A stretch of 64,000 nt of DNA from Oribacterium sp. UBA4274 (GTDB lineage: Bacteria; Bacillota; Clostridia; Lachnospirales; Lachnospiraceae): the NCBI GenBank assembly GCA_002396005.1, contig DGVW01000052.1, forward strand, positions 1 to 64,000. Reading direction: 5' to 3'. Shown in pieces: positions 31,535-41,094 of this stretch. The notes below the pieces were generated by a model. It was given only the letters and a program-made list of their open reading frames with translations. It did not search any database and was not told where the DNA came from. Positions within the stretch are counted from its first letter, which is position 1; each line of letters begins with the position of its first letter. The position numbers and the translations under genes were made by a program.

Positions 31535-33298
31535 ATGGATTTTAAAACATTCTTCGAACAGAATAAAAAAGCCTGCGTTGGCGGACTTGCCGGCGTGACT
31601 GTTGTTCTGTTGGGAGTTGCCGCAATCACAGGACACAACTCCGGCACTACTGTTGAAACTACTGCAGATGCCTCAACGACAGCAGAGACATCGGCCTCTG
31701 TTGCAACTACCGCCGTGGATTTCTATTCAAAGTTATCTGCAGGTGAGCCTGTATCTCTTCTTATCATCGGCGACGGATTTTCTTCCGGAAACAACCTTGA
31801 TGATTATTCCAAAGCCTGGGCTGAGCTTATCTCAACCAAGCTCCATGAAGAGTTTTCTTCTGAAGTCACTATAGACAATTACGCTCTTCCATCCAGCAAT
31901 ACAGCTTATTCCGGTTATGTAATCGCAAACGAGCTTCCTGACGGCAGCGAGTACGATGCTGTGATCCTAAGCTTCGGTAATTACGATACACCGGATAACT
32001 TCGGTACATTCTATGAGGGCATGGTGAGAGCTCTTGTCAATAAGTGTCCAGGCATTTCGATCATTTCACTGATTGAGCCGTCATCCGTAACAAATCCTGA
32101 TGGATATTCTGATGACAACGCTTCTGCAATCCAGAGCATCACAGACAATTACAACGGCATCACCGTTGATATCGCAAAGCTCATGCAGGACAATGGCTCA
32201 GATGTTTCGGCCACCGCAGCATCCGATATGATCAATCAGAATGAAGAAGGTAATGCTGCTACTGCAGATATAATTCTGTCATCCATTAAAACGGCAGTTA
32301 ATGACAACATCGGACACTCAGATTCCAATATCGATTCCATAAACGATATATCTGCTCTTGATGATTATGCATACATTCCTGTTGCTGATTTTGCCAAAGT
32401 TGATGACACAACATTTGCCATCCCTGCAGATTACATCACAGACGTAGATGGAAATGTGATTTCCGGACTTCTCGGAATCGACTACAACTATCTTCCGGGC
32501 TCAAATGATGTATACGTTACTTCAGACGGTACACCTTTCGGACGTCATACCGTTGAGTTTGACGGCACTGAATCAGAACAGCACATAGTTCTTATCAATG
32601 ATAATTTTGAACCGACCGATCACGTTACCATATCATTTGCTTCTGCTGATGAGGCTAACTCCTTTGCAGGAATGATCGTCACAGGCAATGTTGAGCTCCC
32701 GGCTTCCTATGATACTTTTGAGCCAAAGGAAATCACCGAGCCGACTACTGAAACCTTACTCACTCTGCTTGGCGAAGATACTGATGAAGATATTGTATCA
32801 GAAGGAGGTCCGGGCTCCGAAAGCGATGACACTTCCGCAGACGTCCCTGCCGACGGTGATACAAAGTATGTAGACGGTGTTCTGTATGAGTACTATCAGG
32901 GTGACTGGTATGAAGTAATAAATGATGATACAGGAAATCCTGATATGGGTGTTAAGTCCCAGGTTGTTGCTACACGTTCTGCAAACGAGGTCATAACCAA
33001 CAAAGAATCTGTCCATTCATCCGAAAATCAGGCAGCCGATGTCACTGAAGCAGCTGTTTCCACAGAGGGCTCCATTGAAGCCGGAACTGAAGCTGCAAGC
33101 GAAACAGCTGTTGAATCAACTGCCGTATCAAAGGAAGCTGCAACAGAGGCTGAAACTACTGCTCCGGAGGCGACCGAGTCCGGCAGCGACTCCGGTTTCG
33201 TCAATCCGGGAGAGGCTCAGGCTGCAGCAGGAAATTACTCAATCAATGAAACAGATGCCAACGGAAATGTTGTGGGCAGTGTCGTTGAAACATACTGA
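31535..33298 (+). CDS. Paralogous membrane-anchored SGNH-fold surface protein, catalytic residues lost
   Basis: The 587-residue protein is a paralogue of the preceding gene product. A membrane or signal segment (about 14-32, VGGLAGVTVVLLGVAAITG) has no lipobox, so it probably stays as an anchor. After a Thr-rich stretch, the SGNH-like domain (about 62-260) reads SLLIIGDGFSSG, DNYALPSSNTAYSGY and DAVILSFGNYDTP, then LIEPSSVTNPDGYSDD, shared almost word for word with the paralogue. The serine after GD is G, the GxND motif reads GNYD, and no block V histidine is seen. The second shared domain runs YAYIPVADFAKVDDTTF to TISFASADEANSFAGMIVTG. The tail is Glu/Ala/Thr-rich. AAGGAG lies 7-8 nt before the ATG. 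Confidence 0.75.
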   Translation: MDFKTFFEQNKKACVGGLAGVTVVLLGVAAITGHNSGTTVETTADASTTAETSASVATTAVDFYSKLSAGEPVSLLIIGDGFSSGNNLDDYSKAWAELISTKLHEEFSSEVTIDNYALPSSNTAYSGYVIANELPDGSEYDAVILSFGNYDTPDNFGTFYEGMVRALVNKCPGISIISLIEPSSVTNPDGYSDDNASAIQSITDNYNGITVDIAKLMQDNGSDVSATAASDMINQNEEGNAATADIILSSIKTAVNDNIGHSDSNIDSINDISALDDYAYIPVADFAKVDDTTFAIPADYITDVDGNVISGLLGIDYNYLPGSNDVYVTSDGTPFGRHTVEFDGTESEQHIVLINDNFEPTDHVTISFASADEANSFAGMIVTGNVELPASYDTFEPKEITEPTTETLLTLLGEDTDEDIVSEGGPGSESDDTSADVPADGDTKYVDGVLYEYYQGDWYEVINDDTGNPDMGVKSQVVATRSANEVITNKESVHSSENQAADVTEAAVSTEGSIEAGTEAASETAVESTAVSKEAATEAETTAPEATESGSDSGFVNPGEAQAAAGNYSINETDANGNVVGSVVETY

Positions 33299-33343
33299 TA
33301 ATTAGTTTCCGCTAATCCAAGACAAACAACAATACAGCATAAT

Positions 33344-33377
33344 AAAAACGCAGGTGGTTTTATCCATCTGCGTTTTT
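33344..33377. terminator. Bidirectional terminator between the second SGNH-fold gene and the Na/Pi cotransporter gene
   Basis: AAAAACGCAG/CTGCGTTTTT arms with an inner TGG/CCA stem lie between two convergent genes, with T residues on both exits. The plus-strand side follows the SGNH-like gene by 46 nt. Confidence 0.85.
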
Positions 33378-33395
33378 ATATAATTTGCTTTATTA

Positions 33396-35066
33396 TCAAA
33401 CTGCCTTCTTATCGAAGTCTTTATTTTTAGCTTCACAAAGTGAAAATGCTATATTAACAGCATGATCTCCGACTCTCTCGATGCCGGAAACGATATCCGA
33501 GAAGAACACGCCTGCACGGACTGAACATTCGCCGTCACTTACACGCTGCACATGGTTGTCCTGAAGCTTTATCTCCATATCATCAGTCTGATTCTCAAGA
33601 TCACGTATCTCGTTAATGTTTGTCATATCTCCTGTTATGAACATATCAAGAGACTCTTTCATGAGCTTGTTTACAACCTCCATCATGCCCCGAAGATCTG
33701 CTTTGGCAGCTTCTGAAAGGTGAACATCCTTCTCCTTAAAGTACTTCACCACATCAGCGATATCTTCTGCATGATCACCGATTCTTTCCATATCAGAACA
33801 TACATGGAAGTATCCGGCGAGGAGATCCGCATCTCTGAGAGGGATCGCGTTCTGGTTGATTTTTGTCATATATGTGGTTATCTGCTCGCAGAGCCAGTCA
33901 ATGTACTTCTCGGTTTCATATACCTTCTCTATACCGTCCCTATCTTCTTCCATAAGGCATTTAAAAGCACGGTTCAGATTGATGAAAGCCGCATTTCCCA
34001 TGCGCTCCATCTCCTGCTGTGCCATGTATAAGGCAACCGCCGGATTAGGAAGCTTGCTCAGATTGATATATCTCAGGCGGAACTCTCCATCATCACCTGT
34101 ACTCTGAGCATCAGTATCCTTGACAAGTACATATGTCAGATTGATGATCTGATCCATAAACGGATAGAACACGATAACCTGAAATACCTTAAATATAAAG
34201 TGTGCAAATGCTATATTTCGTCCAAGAGAACCCGGGTCATCTCCTGATCCTGAAACGGTTCTTATGATGCCCTCTATAGGTCCCGCAAAAAGCATGAGCA
34301 ATACAAACATGAGAACAGTTCCAAATACATTGAACAAAAGATGTATAAGTGCTGCACGTTTTGCATTGTTACCGCCCTGTAAAGCTGTAAGAACCGCACT
34401 TGAACATGCACCGATATTACAGCCAAGGATGATAAACATACATATCCTGAGATCCACAAGGCCCATGGAGCCCATAACTACGAGTATAGATACAGTAACC
34501 GAGGATGACTGTACGATAGATGTGATCACAAAGCCCATGAGCACACCAAGTACAGGATTGGTAAAACTTGAAAGGAATGTTATGACCGCCGGAATCTCTC
34601 TGAGTTCCGCCATGGAACCGGACATGGTAGAGATACCGACAAAGAGAAGACCAAATCCCATTACGATCTCGCCTGATTTCTTGACAGTCGGATTTGGTAT
34701 GAAGTTCATCATGATAGCACCGAAAAATACAAAAACAGGAGCTATCGCTGATAGTCTGAATGCAACGAGTAACGCCGTTACTGTTGTACCGATATTGGCA
34801 CCAAGGATGATGCCGCAGGCATTGGACAAGGCCATAAGCCCCGAGTTAACAAAAGTTACCACCATTACAGTCGCCGTACTGGAGGACTGTATAACAGCAG
34901 TAAAGAACAGACCGACCAGAACACCCGTAAGTCTCGTTCTGGTAAATGTCTCCAGTATCTTTCTGAGCTTGTTACCGGCTACCTTTTCGATACCGTGGCT
35001 CATCATATACATACCGGCAATGAAGAGGCCTAATCCTCCCAACAGAGTTACAAAAATCGTAATCAT
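33396..35066 (-). CDS. Na+/phosphate cotransporter family protein with PhoU-like domain
   Basis: This 556-residue protein combines a NptA/PNaS-type sodium-phosphate cotransporter (about 1-330) with a cytoplasmic PhoU-like helical domain (about 340-545). The two inverted repeats of the transporter each carry the QSSS motif: VIQSSSTATVMVVTFVNSG and SIVQSSSVTVSILVVMGSMG. GANIGTTVTALL and GCNIGACSSAVLTAL are the paired symmetric loops. The PhoU part has two repeats of the type CSDMERIGDHAEDIAD and GIERVGDHAVNIAF. The likely role is phosphate import or export, under control of the PhoU part. It lies just before the VTC/DUF4956 block, which would fit phosphate supply for a phosphate polymer; this link is inference. 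Confidence 0.88.
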   Translation of the reverse strand: MITIFVTLLGGLGLFIAGMYMMSHGIEKVAGNKLRKILETFTRTRLTGVLVGLFFTAVIQSSSTATVMVVTFVNSGLMALSNACGIILGANIGTTVTALLVAFRLSAIAPVFVFFGAIMMNFIPNPTVKKSGEIVMGFGLLFVGISTMSGSMAELREIPAVITFLSSFTNPVLGVLMGFVITSIVQSSSVTVSILVVMGSMGLVDLRICMFIILGCNIGACSSAVLTALQGGNNAKRAALIHLLFNVFGTVLMFVLLMLFAGPIEGIIRTVSGSGDDPGSLGRNIAFAHFIFKVFQVIVFYPFMDQIINLTYVLVKDTDAQSTGDDGEFRLRYINLSKLPNPAVALYMAQQEMERMGNAAFINLNRAFKCLMEEDRDGIEKVYETEKYIDWLCEQITTYMTKINQNAIPLRDADLLAGYFHVCSDMERIGDHAEDIADVVKYFKEKDVHLSEAAKADLRGMMEVVNKLMKESLDMFITGDMTNINEIRDLENQTDDMEIKLQDNHVQRVSDGECSVRAGVFFSDIVSGIERVGDHAVNIAFSLCEAKNKDFDKKAV

Positions 35067-35259
35067 GTGTCTCTCCCTAATTTTCGTTTTGTATAATCAT
35101 CTATAAAAGTCATACAGATTTAAGTATATATCACTACGTTTTTTTTAAATAGTGGGATTTTAAAGAATGCTGTACAAAATTTATACTTTTTTGAAACTAC
35201 ATATGGTAATTTCCTACAAAACAATGTAATTTGAGACTCTATATCCACACATCATCCTG

Positions 35260-35778
35260 TCATACTATCCTCTCAGAGGTCGTCTGTTTTTCTTTATATC
35301 CCACCAGCGTCATCATAGCTATGATCAGAAGTACAGCCCCTACTATGAGGTAGCATTTGCTGTATACACTGGTGGTGCCATAGATATCCAGCACCCCTCT
35401 GAATATTGAACCGACAGTTAGTGTAGCTACTCCCGTGTTCCATAGATTGATAGTCACATGTGGCGGAAAATCCTGTTTTTCCATAGCCTTACTGCTGGTC
35501 GCTATGATCATCCATGGAAGTCCCCCCAGAACCAGTGGGCAGAGAAAAGCATATATCATATAATATGAATAAACTCCAAAGCTAAAGTACTCATATATGG
35601 CTCCAAAGGCGGCTGCACATATGGCAGCAGTCACATATCCCCACAGATTACTCATTGCCACCCTTCGGTTTTTTAATTTTACAGATGCATTACCACACTG
35701 AGTTGGCTCGCTGTTATATGACAAAGTGTATTCTCCCTTATCTATTTCATTTTTTCGATCAATAACATTACAAATCAT
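35260..35778 (-). CDS. Unknown small membrane protein
   Basis: I do not recognise this 172-residue protein. It has a polar N terminus of about 45 residues and about four hydrophobic segments, around WGYVTAAICAAAFGAIYEYF, YYMIYAFLCPLVLGGLPWMI, NTGVATLTVGSIFRGVLDIY and CYLIVGAVLLIIAMMTLVGY. No charged catalytic motif stands out. It follows the NAGPA gene by 63 nt on the same strand and is the last gene of that run, with a good SD (AGGAG, 8 nt). The context suggests a part of the surface-polymer block, but nothing in the sequence shows what it does. Confidence 0.6.
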   Translation of the reverse strand: MICNVIDRKNEIDKGEYTLSYNSEPTQCGNASVKLKNRRVAMSNLWGYVTAAICAAAFGAIYEYFSFGVYSYYMIYAFLCPLVLGGLPWMIIATSSKAMEKQDFPPHVTINLWNTGVATLTVGSIFRGVLDIYGTTSVYSKCYLIVGAVLLIIAMMTLVGYKEKQTTSERIV

Positions 35779-35841
35779 TTTTCTTTCTCCTATCTATATG
35801 CCTAAGATGCACAATATACGAAACGGGCATCAGCTAAGTCA

Positions 35842-37131
35842 TCACTTTCCGATATAAATGATGTCGCTGACTGACCTTTCCTTGATGCTGTTTCCTCCTG
35901 TAGTCGGATTGTTGACCACCTGACCGTTGAAGTACATGGTACTGGAACCGCCGCCGTCCAGATTGTAGGCTGTGGTGCAGCCAAGGCTCTGCATGAACTC
36001 TGCGAGCTGGTACAACGTAAGCCCCTCAGATTCATCTGTTCTTCCATCCGTCACTACCCATACATAGTGACCATCCTCAAGGATTCCTATAGCTGTTCTC
36101 GGATTGGAGGCCATTGCCTTTCCTACCTCTTCGTCCTCAGTGACCGCGATCTCACCCTCCTCTACAAGTCCCGGCCCAAAGCTTAAAACATCCACTGCTC
36201 CGGCATTTAGCACTTCTTCTGCACTGAGATCGTTTTCCGAGAATATCTCAAAGGTTCCGTCAGCGAGTATGGCCAGGTCTTCGTTTCCTGAGGATTCAGA
36301 TCTGTACAGTACACCGTTTCTTATAACATAGCCGGAATTCTGGGCACCGTAGAAATCGCCGTTTATAGCCAGAATCGCGTCATTGGCTGCTGCAGTCTCT
36401 GATGTTGCAGCTTTGACATTCTTACCGTAGGTATCTTCTGCAAATGCTGTCTTTATCAGGTCAGATGCGGAAAAAGCTGTTTCGTCTTCTTCCGTTGCGT
36501 CACCTGTAAGCTGCACATCCGCTACATATATCGAAGTATCAGCGGCTCTGTATTCACTTAGAGTTATTGTCTTTACGCTGTCTTCATAACTTCCGATAAT
36601 AGTATCGGAGCTGACTGTTTCAATAGTTGTAGTTTCCGGTTCTGAAGCTGTATTCGTTTCTGAGTCATTCCCCTCAACAGCTTTTGACGTTTCACTTTGA
36701 CTTCCGGATGCTTTACCTCTCTCTCTGGATGCAGAGCTCTGCCCCGGTTTACCGCGGCCACCATGACCGGAAGAACCGTCTCCCGATTTTCCTGATGGGT
36801 TTCCGGCGGTTTTTTGAGATGAGCTGTCTTGATTTTCCGTCACCGATATATCATCTGTAGTTCCATCATCTTCTGAACCGTTTGTCATTTCATCTGATAT
36901 TTTACTGTCGGACGAAGATTCATCACTTCCTTTTGCGGTTTCAAAGACACTTCTATCTATCGTTATCGTACCGCTTTCGGCATTTGCCGCTGCCTCAGCC
37001 TTTGTCACGACGCCACTGTAGGAACGGGGAATGACAAATGCGTCCAAAAGTGCATACGCTGTAAAAGCTGTCAAACCAAGTGTATATGCAATACTGAATT
37101 TCTTTCCTTTGAATATATCGTTTTTCATCAT
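35842..37131 (-). CDS. Phosphodiester glycosidase family protein (NAGPA domain), membrane-anchored
   Basis: The 429-residue protein has an N-terminal signal or anchor (about 13-33) and a long Ser/Gly/Glu-rich linker (about 45-175). A NAGPA-type phosphodiester glycosidase domain follows (about 195-429). This domain cleaves GlcNAc-phosphodiesters in lysosomal NAGPA and is common in bacterial exopolysaccharide-related proteins. Landmarks are DAILAINGDFYGAQNSGYVI, LSFGPGLVEEGEI, NPRTAIGILEDGHYVWVVTDGR and the C-terminal CTTAYNLDGGGSSTMYFNG, all strongly conserved. It begins 1 nt after the stop of the GT2-GtrA gene, so the two are translationally coupled. Activity on a phosphate-linked surface glycan is inferred from the family and context. 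Confidence 0.88.
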   Translation of the reverse strand: MMKNDIFKGKKFSIAYTLGLTAFTAYALLDAFVIPRSYSGVVTKAEAAANAESGTITIDRSVFETAKGSDESSSDSKISDEMTNGSEDDGTTDDISVTENQDSSSQKTAGNPSGKSGDGSSGHGGRGKPGQSSASRERGKASGSQSETSKAVEGNDSETNTASEPETTTIETVSSDTIIGSYEDSVKTITLSEYRAADTSIYVADVQLTGDATEEDETAFSASDLIKTAFAEDTYGKNVKAATSETAAANDAILAINGDFYGAQNSGYVIRNGVLYRSESSGNEDLAILADGTFEIFSENDLSAEEVLNAGAVDVLSFGPGLVEEGEIAVTEDEEVGKAMASNPRTAIGILEDGHYVWVVTDGRTDESEGLTLYQLAEFMQSLGCTTAYNLDGGGSSTMYFNGQVVNNPTTGGNSIKERSVSDIIYIGK

Positions 37132-37132
37132 C

Positions 37133-38323
37133 TTATCCCTTATGCAATGCTGTAAAATTTAATTGTTCCGGCATCGAATCCACGGTGTATACATTTCCGG
37201 AGCTTTTCTTTTCTCTGAAAACAAAGTATTTTTGTAACAGAAAGTTGACTATAAACATGACACATTCTGTCATAACCTTTGCTCTCATTGTTGGAATTCC
37301 GGCTTTTTCCGAAAGCACATACAATACTGTTGTATTGAGAAGCAATATCAGAACCGCAAGACATGCGTATTTTGCCCCGGAGCCTTCAATTCCCGCTTTC
37401 CTTGTTTTTTCTTTTCTGCAGTATTCGTCATCGTTTCCTGCAAAAACAAAATTTCTGTTAATGCTGTAGTTCGCTGTGGCGCTGATGAAACGGGCAAAGA
37501 CATTGGCAAAAAGGGTAACTCCGGAGGATGGACCGAACAGTCCGACGATGCATCCGAAAACGCCGTAATCTATCAGGAAACTTGCAAAACTTGAAGCACT
37601 GAACTTAAAGAGTTCACGATATATCCTGAAGGAATCTTTGATGGCATTGAAATGGCTGCCTGAGTTGTTGTCGATATAGATGGTTTCGATAGGAAGCTCT
37701 GTGATCTTGATATGCTCTTTGGCAAAATCCATAAGCATGTTCATCTCATACTCATACCTATCACCGGATATCTCCAGCATTCTTCCCATGAGTTCATCTG
37801 AAAAGGCTCTCAACCCCGTCTGTGTATCATATACTCTGACGCCTGACATCATGCTGAAAAGATTTCTGGTGATACCGTTTCCTATACGGCTGCGAAGCGG
37901 TGAACCCGCTCCCTGTTTACGACTTCCGAGTACCAGTGTATCTCTGTGCACTGCAGCATAATCCGTAAGTCTTACTGCATCAGATACCTTATGCTGTCCG
38001 TCTGAATCGATAACCACCACCGTGTAATTGTCTTCATAAGTTTTTGTTATGTAGCTGAATGCCGTTTTCATAGCATAGCCTTTTCCCTTGTTCTCCGGAT
38101 ACCTTATTACGTGAGCGAAGAACTTGGTGTCTTCAAATATCTTACGGAAAATCTCCGGCGATACCGAACCTGCTTTAACCGCTTTTCCGTTTTCCGATCC
38201 GTCATCCACTACCACAACCTGAAATCCGGCAGCCGCAGCTTCTGAAGCAACATCAATAAGTTTTTCATCCGGTTCATATGCGGGTATAACCGCTATCCTG
38301 TTTTTGGTTTTATCTCTATACAT
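37133..38323 (-). CDS. Fused GT2 glycosyltransferase-GtrA membrane protein
   Basis: This 396-residue protein is a fusion. Residues about 8-225 are a family 2 glycosyltransferase of the DPM1/GtrB type, with AVIPAYEPDEKLIDVASEAA, VVVVDDGSENG, NKGKGYAMKTAF, VVIDSDGQHKVSD (DxD-type) and the QTGLRAFSDELMGRMLEISG segment. Residues about 240-375 are a GtrA-like domain of four membrane helices, likely flipping a lipid-linked sugar. Together they would build and translocate a polyprenyl-phosphate sugar for surface glycosylation. SD GGAG is 8 nt before the ATG. The downstream NAGPA gene begins 1 nt after its stop. A 140-nt gap with a terminator separates it from the DUF4353 gene upstream, so it may have its own promoter. 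Confidence 0.88.
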   Translation of the reverse strand: MYRDKTKNRIAVIPAYEPDEKLIDVASEAAAAGFQVVVVDDGSENGKAVKAGSVSPEIFRKIFEDTKFFAHVIRYPENKGKGYAMKTAFSYITKTYEDNYTVVVIDSDGQHKVSDAVRLTDYAAVHRDTLVLGSRKQGAGSPLRSRIGNGITRNLFSMMSGVRVYDTQTGLRAFSDELMGRMLEISGDRYEYEMNMLMDFAKEHIKITELPIETIYIDNNSGSHFNAIKDSFRIYRELFKFSASSFASFLIDYGVFGCIVGLFGPSSGVTLFANVFARFISATANYSINRNFVFAGNDDEYCRKEKTRKAGIEGSGAKYACLAVLILLLNTTVLYVLSEKAGIPTMRAKVMTECVMFIVNFLLQKYFVFREKKSSGNVYTVDSMPEQLNFTALHKG

Positions 38324-38426
38324 GATTTATTCTCCTGTAAAAATCCAATATTTAACTTCCTGTATGGCTGTATATTATGCTTTAAAGCTTAAATGATGCT
38401 GAAGAAAAAAATTTTTACATGAGAAC

Positions 38427-38453
38427 AAAAAACAGCAGGCACAAGGCCTGCTG
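38427..38453 (-). terminator. Intrinsic terminator of the VTC-DUF4956-DUF4353 run
   Basis: CAGCAGGC (38433-38440) and GCCTGCTG (38446-38453) with a 5-nt loop are followed on the minus strand by six T residues. It ends the upstream run 10 nt after the DUF4353 stop and separates it from the GT2-GtrA gene. Confidence 0.88.
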
Positions 38454-38463
38454 CCAACACATA

Positions 38464-40275
38464 TTAAGATGCTGCCTGAGTCTCCGTCTGTGGGTCCATA
38501 GGCATGCCATTCTGACCCATGTCCTGAGGGCGTCCCCCCTGACCTCTGCCGCCCATTTCCGGACCGCCATGAACACCCCGGCCTGCTGCATCATACATTC
38601 CTGATTCTCCCTGAGTACCGCTCATACCGGACGTATCCTCAGACTGAGACATATCCGGTGCACTCTGTTCACCATTCATCTCAGGTGCCCCCTGAGCGTC
38701 ACCCCTTCCGGGACCACCCTGACCGCCTCTCATTCCGAAGCCGCCCTGGCCTCTGCCGCCCATCATCATATCACCGCTCGCTTCACCTATAGTGTTGGTG
38801 ATACCATCGATAGTGACAGTTTCCTCCTGATCGCCGGTCTTTACGGTGTAAGCTTCTCCTTCCTTAAGTTCTGCACTTGAGTAGAGGAATACCGTAAAAT
38901 TCTGTGTTGAATCATCATTCTCATAGATAACATTACCCTCACTGTCACTAACCGTTATGGCGGTTCCCGCCTCCTGCTGCTCAGAATAGTAAACTACAAT
39001 CTGCGGCTGTGTAGAATCCTCACTAAAGCTCTGGAACATACCGGATGCTCCTGTTAATGCAACTGTACCACCCTTGATGGAAGCGTTGCCGGTATAGTCA
39101 AGAGAGCCGTTGCCGCCCATCTCAGGTCCGTCAATATACACTTCACCGCCATTTACAATGAGATCTCCGTTGGAATCGAGGCCGTCTCCTGTCGCAATGA
39201 CCAGAAGCTTACCGCCGTTGATAGTGATAGCCGCGCCATCCGTTGCCTCAAATGCTCCTCCTGAAGAATCCGCGCCACCAGCAGCATTGATTCCATCATC
39301 TGAAGACTTCAGGCTGATATCGCCACCGTTTATAGTGATAGCCAGAGCCTCCAGTCCTTCATAGGACTCGGTTATGTTGATAACACCGCCGTTGATAGTA
39401 AGATTGTTTTCCGCATGGATACCATCATCCGATGCTGTTATGGCAAATGTTCCGTCACTGACAGTCACATCTCCCTTGGAATGCAGCGCATCCTCACCTG
39501 ACTTTATCTCATAGCTTCCGGCCTGGATTTCAAGACTGTCTTTACCATTGATACCATGCTCGGCTGCTGTAATGTCAAGAGTTACATCCTCTGATATGAG
39601 AACAGTGTCTTTTCCATGGATACCGTCACAATATCCTCCTTCCACTGTGAGTGTTCCTGTGCCGAGTATGATGAGATCTGATTTACTGTAAATTGCGGCG
39701 TCAGGGATCTCTGTGTCTGTTGACGAGGTTTCTGTTGTGTCTGCAGTGCCGCCTGTCTCCTCCTGAACGATGGCCGCGCGCTTATCGAGAACTGCATTAT
39801 CCGTGCCCTCCATAAGCTCAATGGTAAAATCTCCGGAGGTCACAACGCTTATCGGCGCTGTCTCGCTGTTTGATATGTTGAAGCCGTCAAATATGAGTCT
39901 TACATCGTCCTTATCTCCGGCCTCTACAAGAATCTGTCCCTCCGAAAGCGTACCTGACAGTCTGTAGGTTCCTTGCTTTGTTATGGTTATGGTAGTGCCT
40001 TCCACCTTCACACTATCGGAATTGGTGCCGGAAACCTCCACCTCAGTTCCGTCTGCTTTGATGGATATTTCACCCTTTGATGATTCTGATTTTGAGGTAT
40101 CCTCGGCCTCTGCCTCAACAGTTTGTGCCTCTGTTGTTTCCTCACTTACAGTAGATGTACCGATTTTGGCACCTGCCCCCATGCACGCCGTACCCATTAC
40201 CGAAACTGCGCAGGCAGCCGCTATTCCCGCTGCGATCCTTGTTGATAAACTGTTCATATATTTTTTATTAATCAT
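38464..40275 (-). CDS. DUF4353 carbohydrate-binding-domain protein, probably a lipoprotein
   Basis: The 603-residue protein has a signal peptide with a possible lipobox MGTAC (about residues 27-31). An acidic linker follows, then a long right-handed beta-helix-like region (about 70-450) built of repeats such as DDGIHAENNLTINGGVINIT, SYEGLEALAITINGGDISLK and TNGGK-like turns. This is the DUF4353 carbohydrate-binding family. The C-terminal 130 residues are low complexity, rich in Gly, Gln, Met, Asp and Pro (GGRGQGG, RGGQGGPGRG). It follows the DUF4956 gene by 46 nt and is the third gene of VTC-DUF4956-DUF4353. I know this set from other Firmicutes genomes. Its ligand is not determined; it is a surface protein in all likelihood. 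Confidence 0.8.
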   Translation of the reverse strand: MINKKYMNSLSTRIAAGIAAACAVSVMGTACMGAGAKIGTSTVSEETTEAQTVEAEAEDTSKSESSKGEISIKADGTEVEVSGTNSDSVKVEGTTITITKQGTYRLSGTLSEGQILVEAGDKDDVRLIFDGFNISNSETAPISVVTSGDFTIELMEGTDNAVLDKRAAIVQEETGGTADTTETSSTDTEIPDAAIYSKSDLIILGTGTLTVEGGYCDGIHGKDTVLISEDVTLDITAAEHGINGKDSLEIQAGSYEIKSGEDALHSKGDVTVSDGTFAITASDDGIHAENNLTINGGVINITESYEGLEALAITINGGDISLKSSDDGINAAGGADSSGGAFEATDGAAITINGGKLLVIATGDGLDSNGDLIVNGGEVYIDGPEMGGNGSLDYTGNASIKGGTVALTGASGMFQSFSEDSTQPQIVVYYSEQQEAGTAITVSDSEGNVIYENDDSTQNFTVFLYSSAELKEGEAYTVKTGDQEETVTIDGITNTIGEASGDMMMGGRGQGGFGMRGGQGGPGRGDAQGAPEMNGEQSAPDMSQSEDTSGMSGTQGESGMYDAAGRGVHGGPEMGGRGQGGRPQDMGQNGMPMDPQTETQAAS

Positions 40276-40321
40276 GGTAGTTCCTCATTTCTTTGATTAA
40301 ATCTGCTATGTAAACTCATCC

Positions 40322-40990
40322 TTACAATGTCTCCATCTTTTCCGCAACTCTTCCGCAGGTGATCTCAAGATTTCCGTTTCTTGTTCTGATGTCATCAATC
40401 ATCCGTTTCTCATCTCTCAGATTTTTGAGTGTCAGCTGATAAACAAGCTCATATAAGGAGCCCATATTAACAGTTTTAACCTTGATAAGGCGTATGCCCT
40501 CTGCGTAAGTCGCAAAAATATCATCAAAAATATCTGTATAGTCAAGACTCTCAGGAATCACAACCTTTAATTCTCTTTCAAGCTCCTTGCCGTTTCCTAT
40601 AGGTGAAGTAACTATCGCAACAGATACTACGCCGACTATAACGGTGAGTATACCTGCCATCATTATGTATCCCATGCCTGTTGCAAGTCCCACCGCCATG
40701 GCGAGAAATATGGATGCGATCTCACGGCTGTTGCCCGGCAACGAACGAAATCTCACGAGAGAAAATGCGCCCATGACTGCTACTCCGGTTCCGACATTAC
40801 CATTGACCAGCATGATAACCGACTGAACAATCGCCGGGAGCAGTACCAGTGTAATGATAAAGTTTTTACTGTAATGATTGCGGTAGCTGTGAAATGCCGC
40901 CACTACTGCGCCAAGTGCCAGTGAAATCACTAAGCAAATGATAAATGTCTCTGTTGTTGCTCCTGTATCGTATAATATTGACTCTAACAT
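40322..40990 (-). CDS. DUF4956 membrane protein
   Basis: This 222-residue protein belongs to DUF4956, with no characterised function that I know. The N-terminal half has four to five hydrophobic segments, including FIICLVISLALGAVVAAFHS, NVGTGVAVMGAFSLVRFRS and MGYIMMAGILTVIVGVVSVA. The signature GAFSLVRFRSLPGNSREIAS is very well conserved in the family. The C-terminal 85 residues form a soluble cytoplasmic domain ending TCGRVAEKMETL. The GGNSREI-like loop, with Arg and Ser, may bind phosphate, which is speculation. It stands between the VTC gene (104 nt away) and the DUF4353 gene (46 nt). The genes co-occur widely, suggesting one complex. Confidence 0.85.
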   Translation of the reverse strand: MLESILYDTGATTETFIICLVISLALGAVVAAFHSYRNHYSKNFIITLVLLPAIVQSVIMLVNGNVGTGVAVMGAFSLVRFRSLPGNSREIASIFLAMAVGLATGMGYIMMAGILTVIVGVVSVAIVTSPIGNGKELERELKVVIPESLDYTDIFDDIFATYAEGIRLIKVKTVNMGSLYELVYQLTLKNLRDEKRMIDDIRTRNGNLEITCGRVAEKMETL

Positions 40991-41094
40991 ATCTGACCTC
41001 CAAAAATATTATATATGTTGACTTATCCTGAAAATGATTTTAAAAATCTACCGTAGTTTACATAATGTAAGTATTGACCCTGTCCGCCTCCGGA

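Noticed and set aside
31535..33298. LPXTG sorting signal on the SGNH-like proteins
   Set aside because: Neither C terminus has LPXTG or a hydrophobic-basic tail; the anchors are N-terminal membrane segments.
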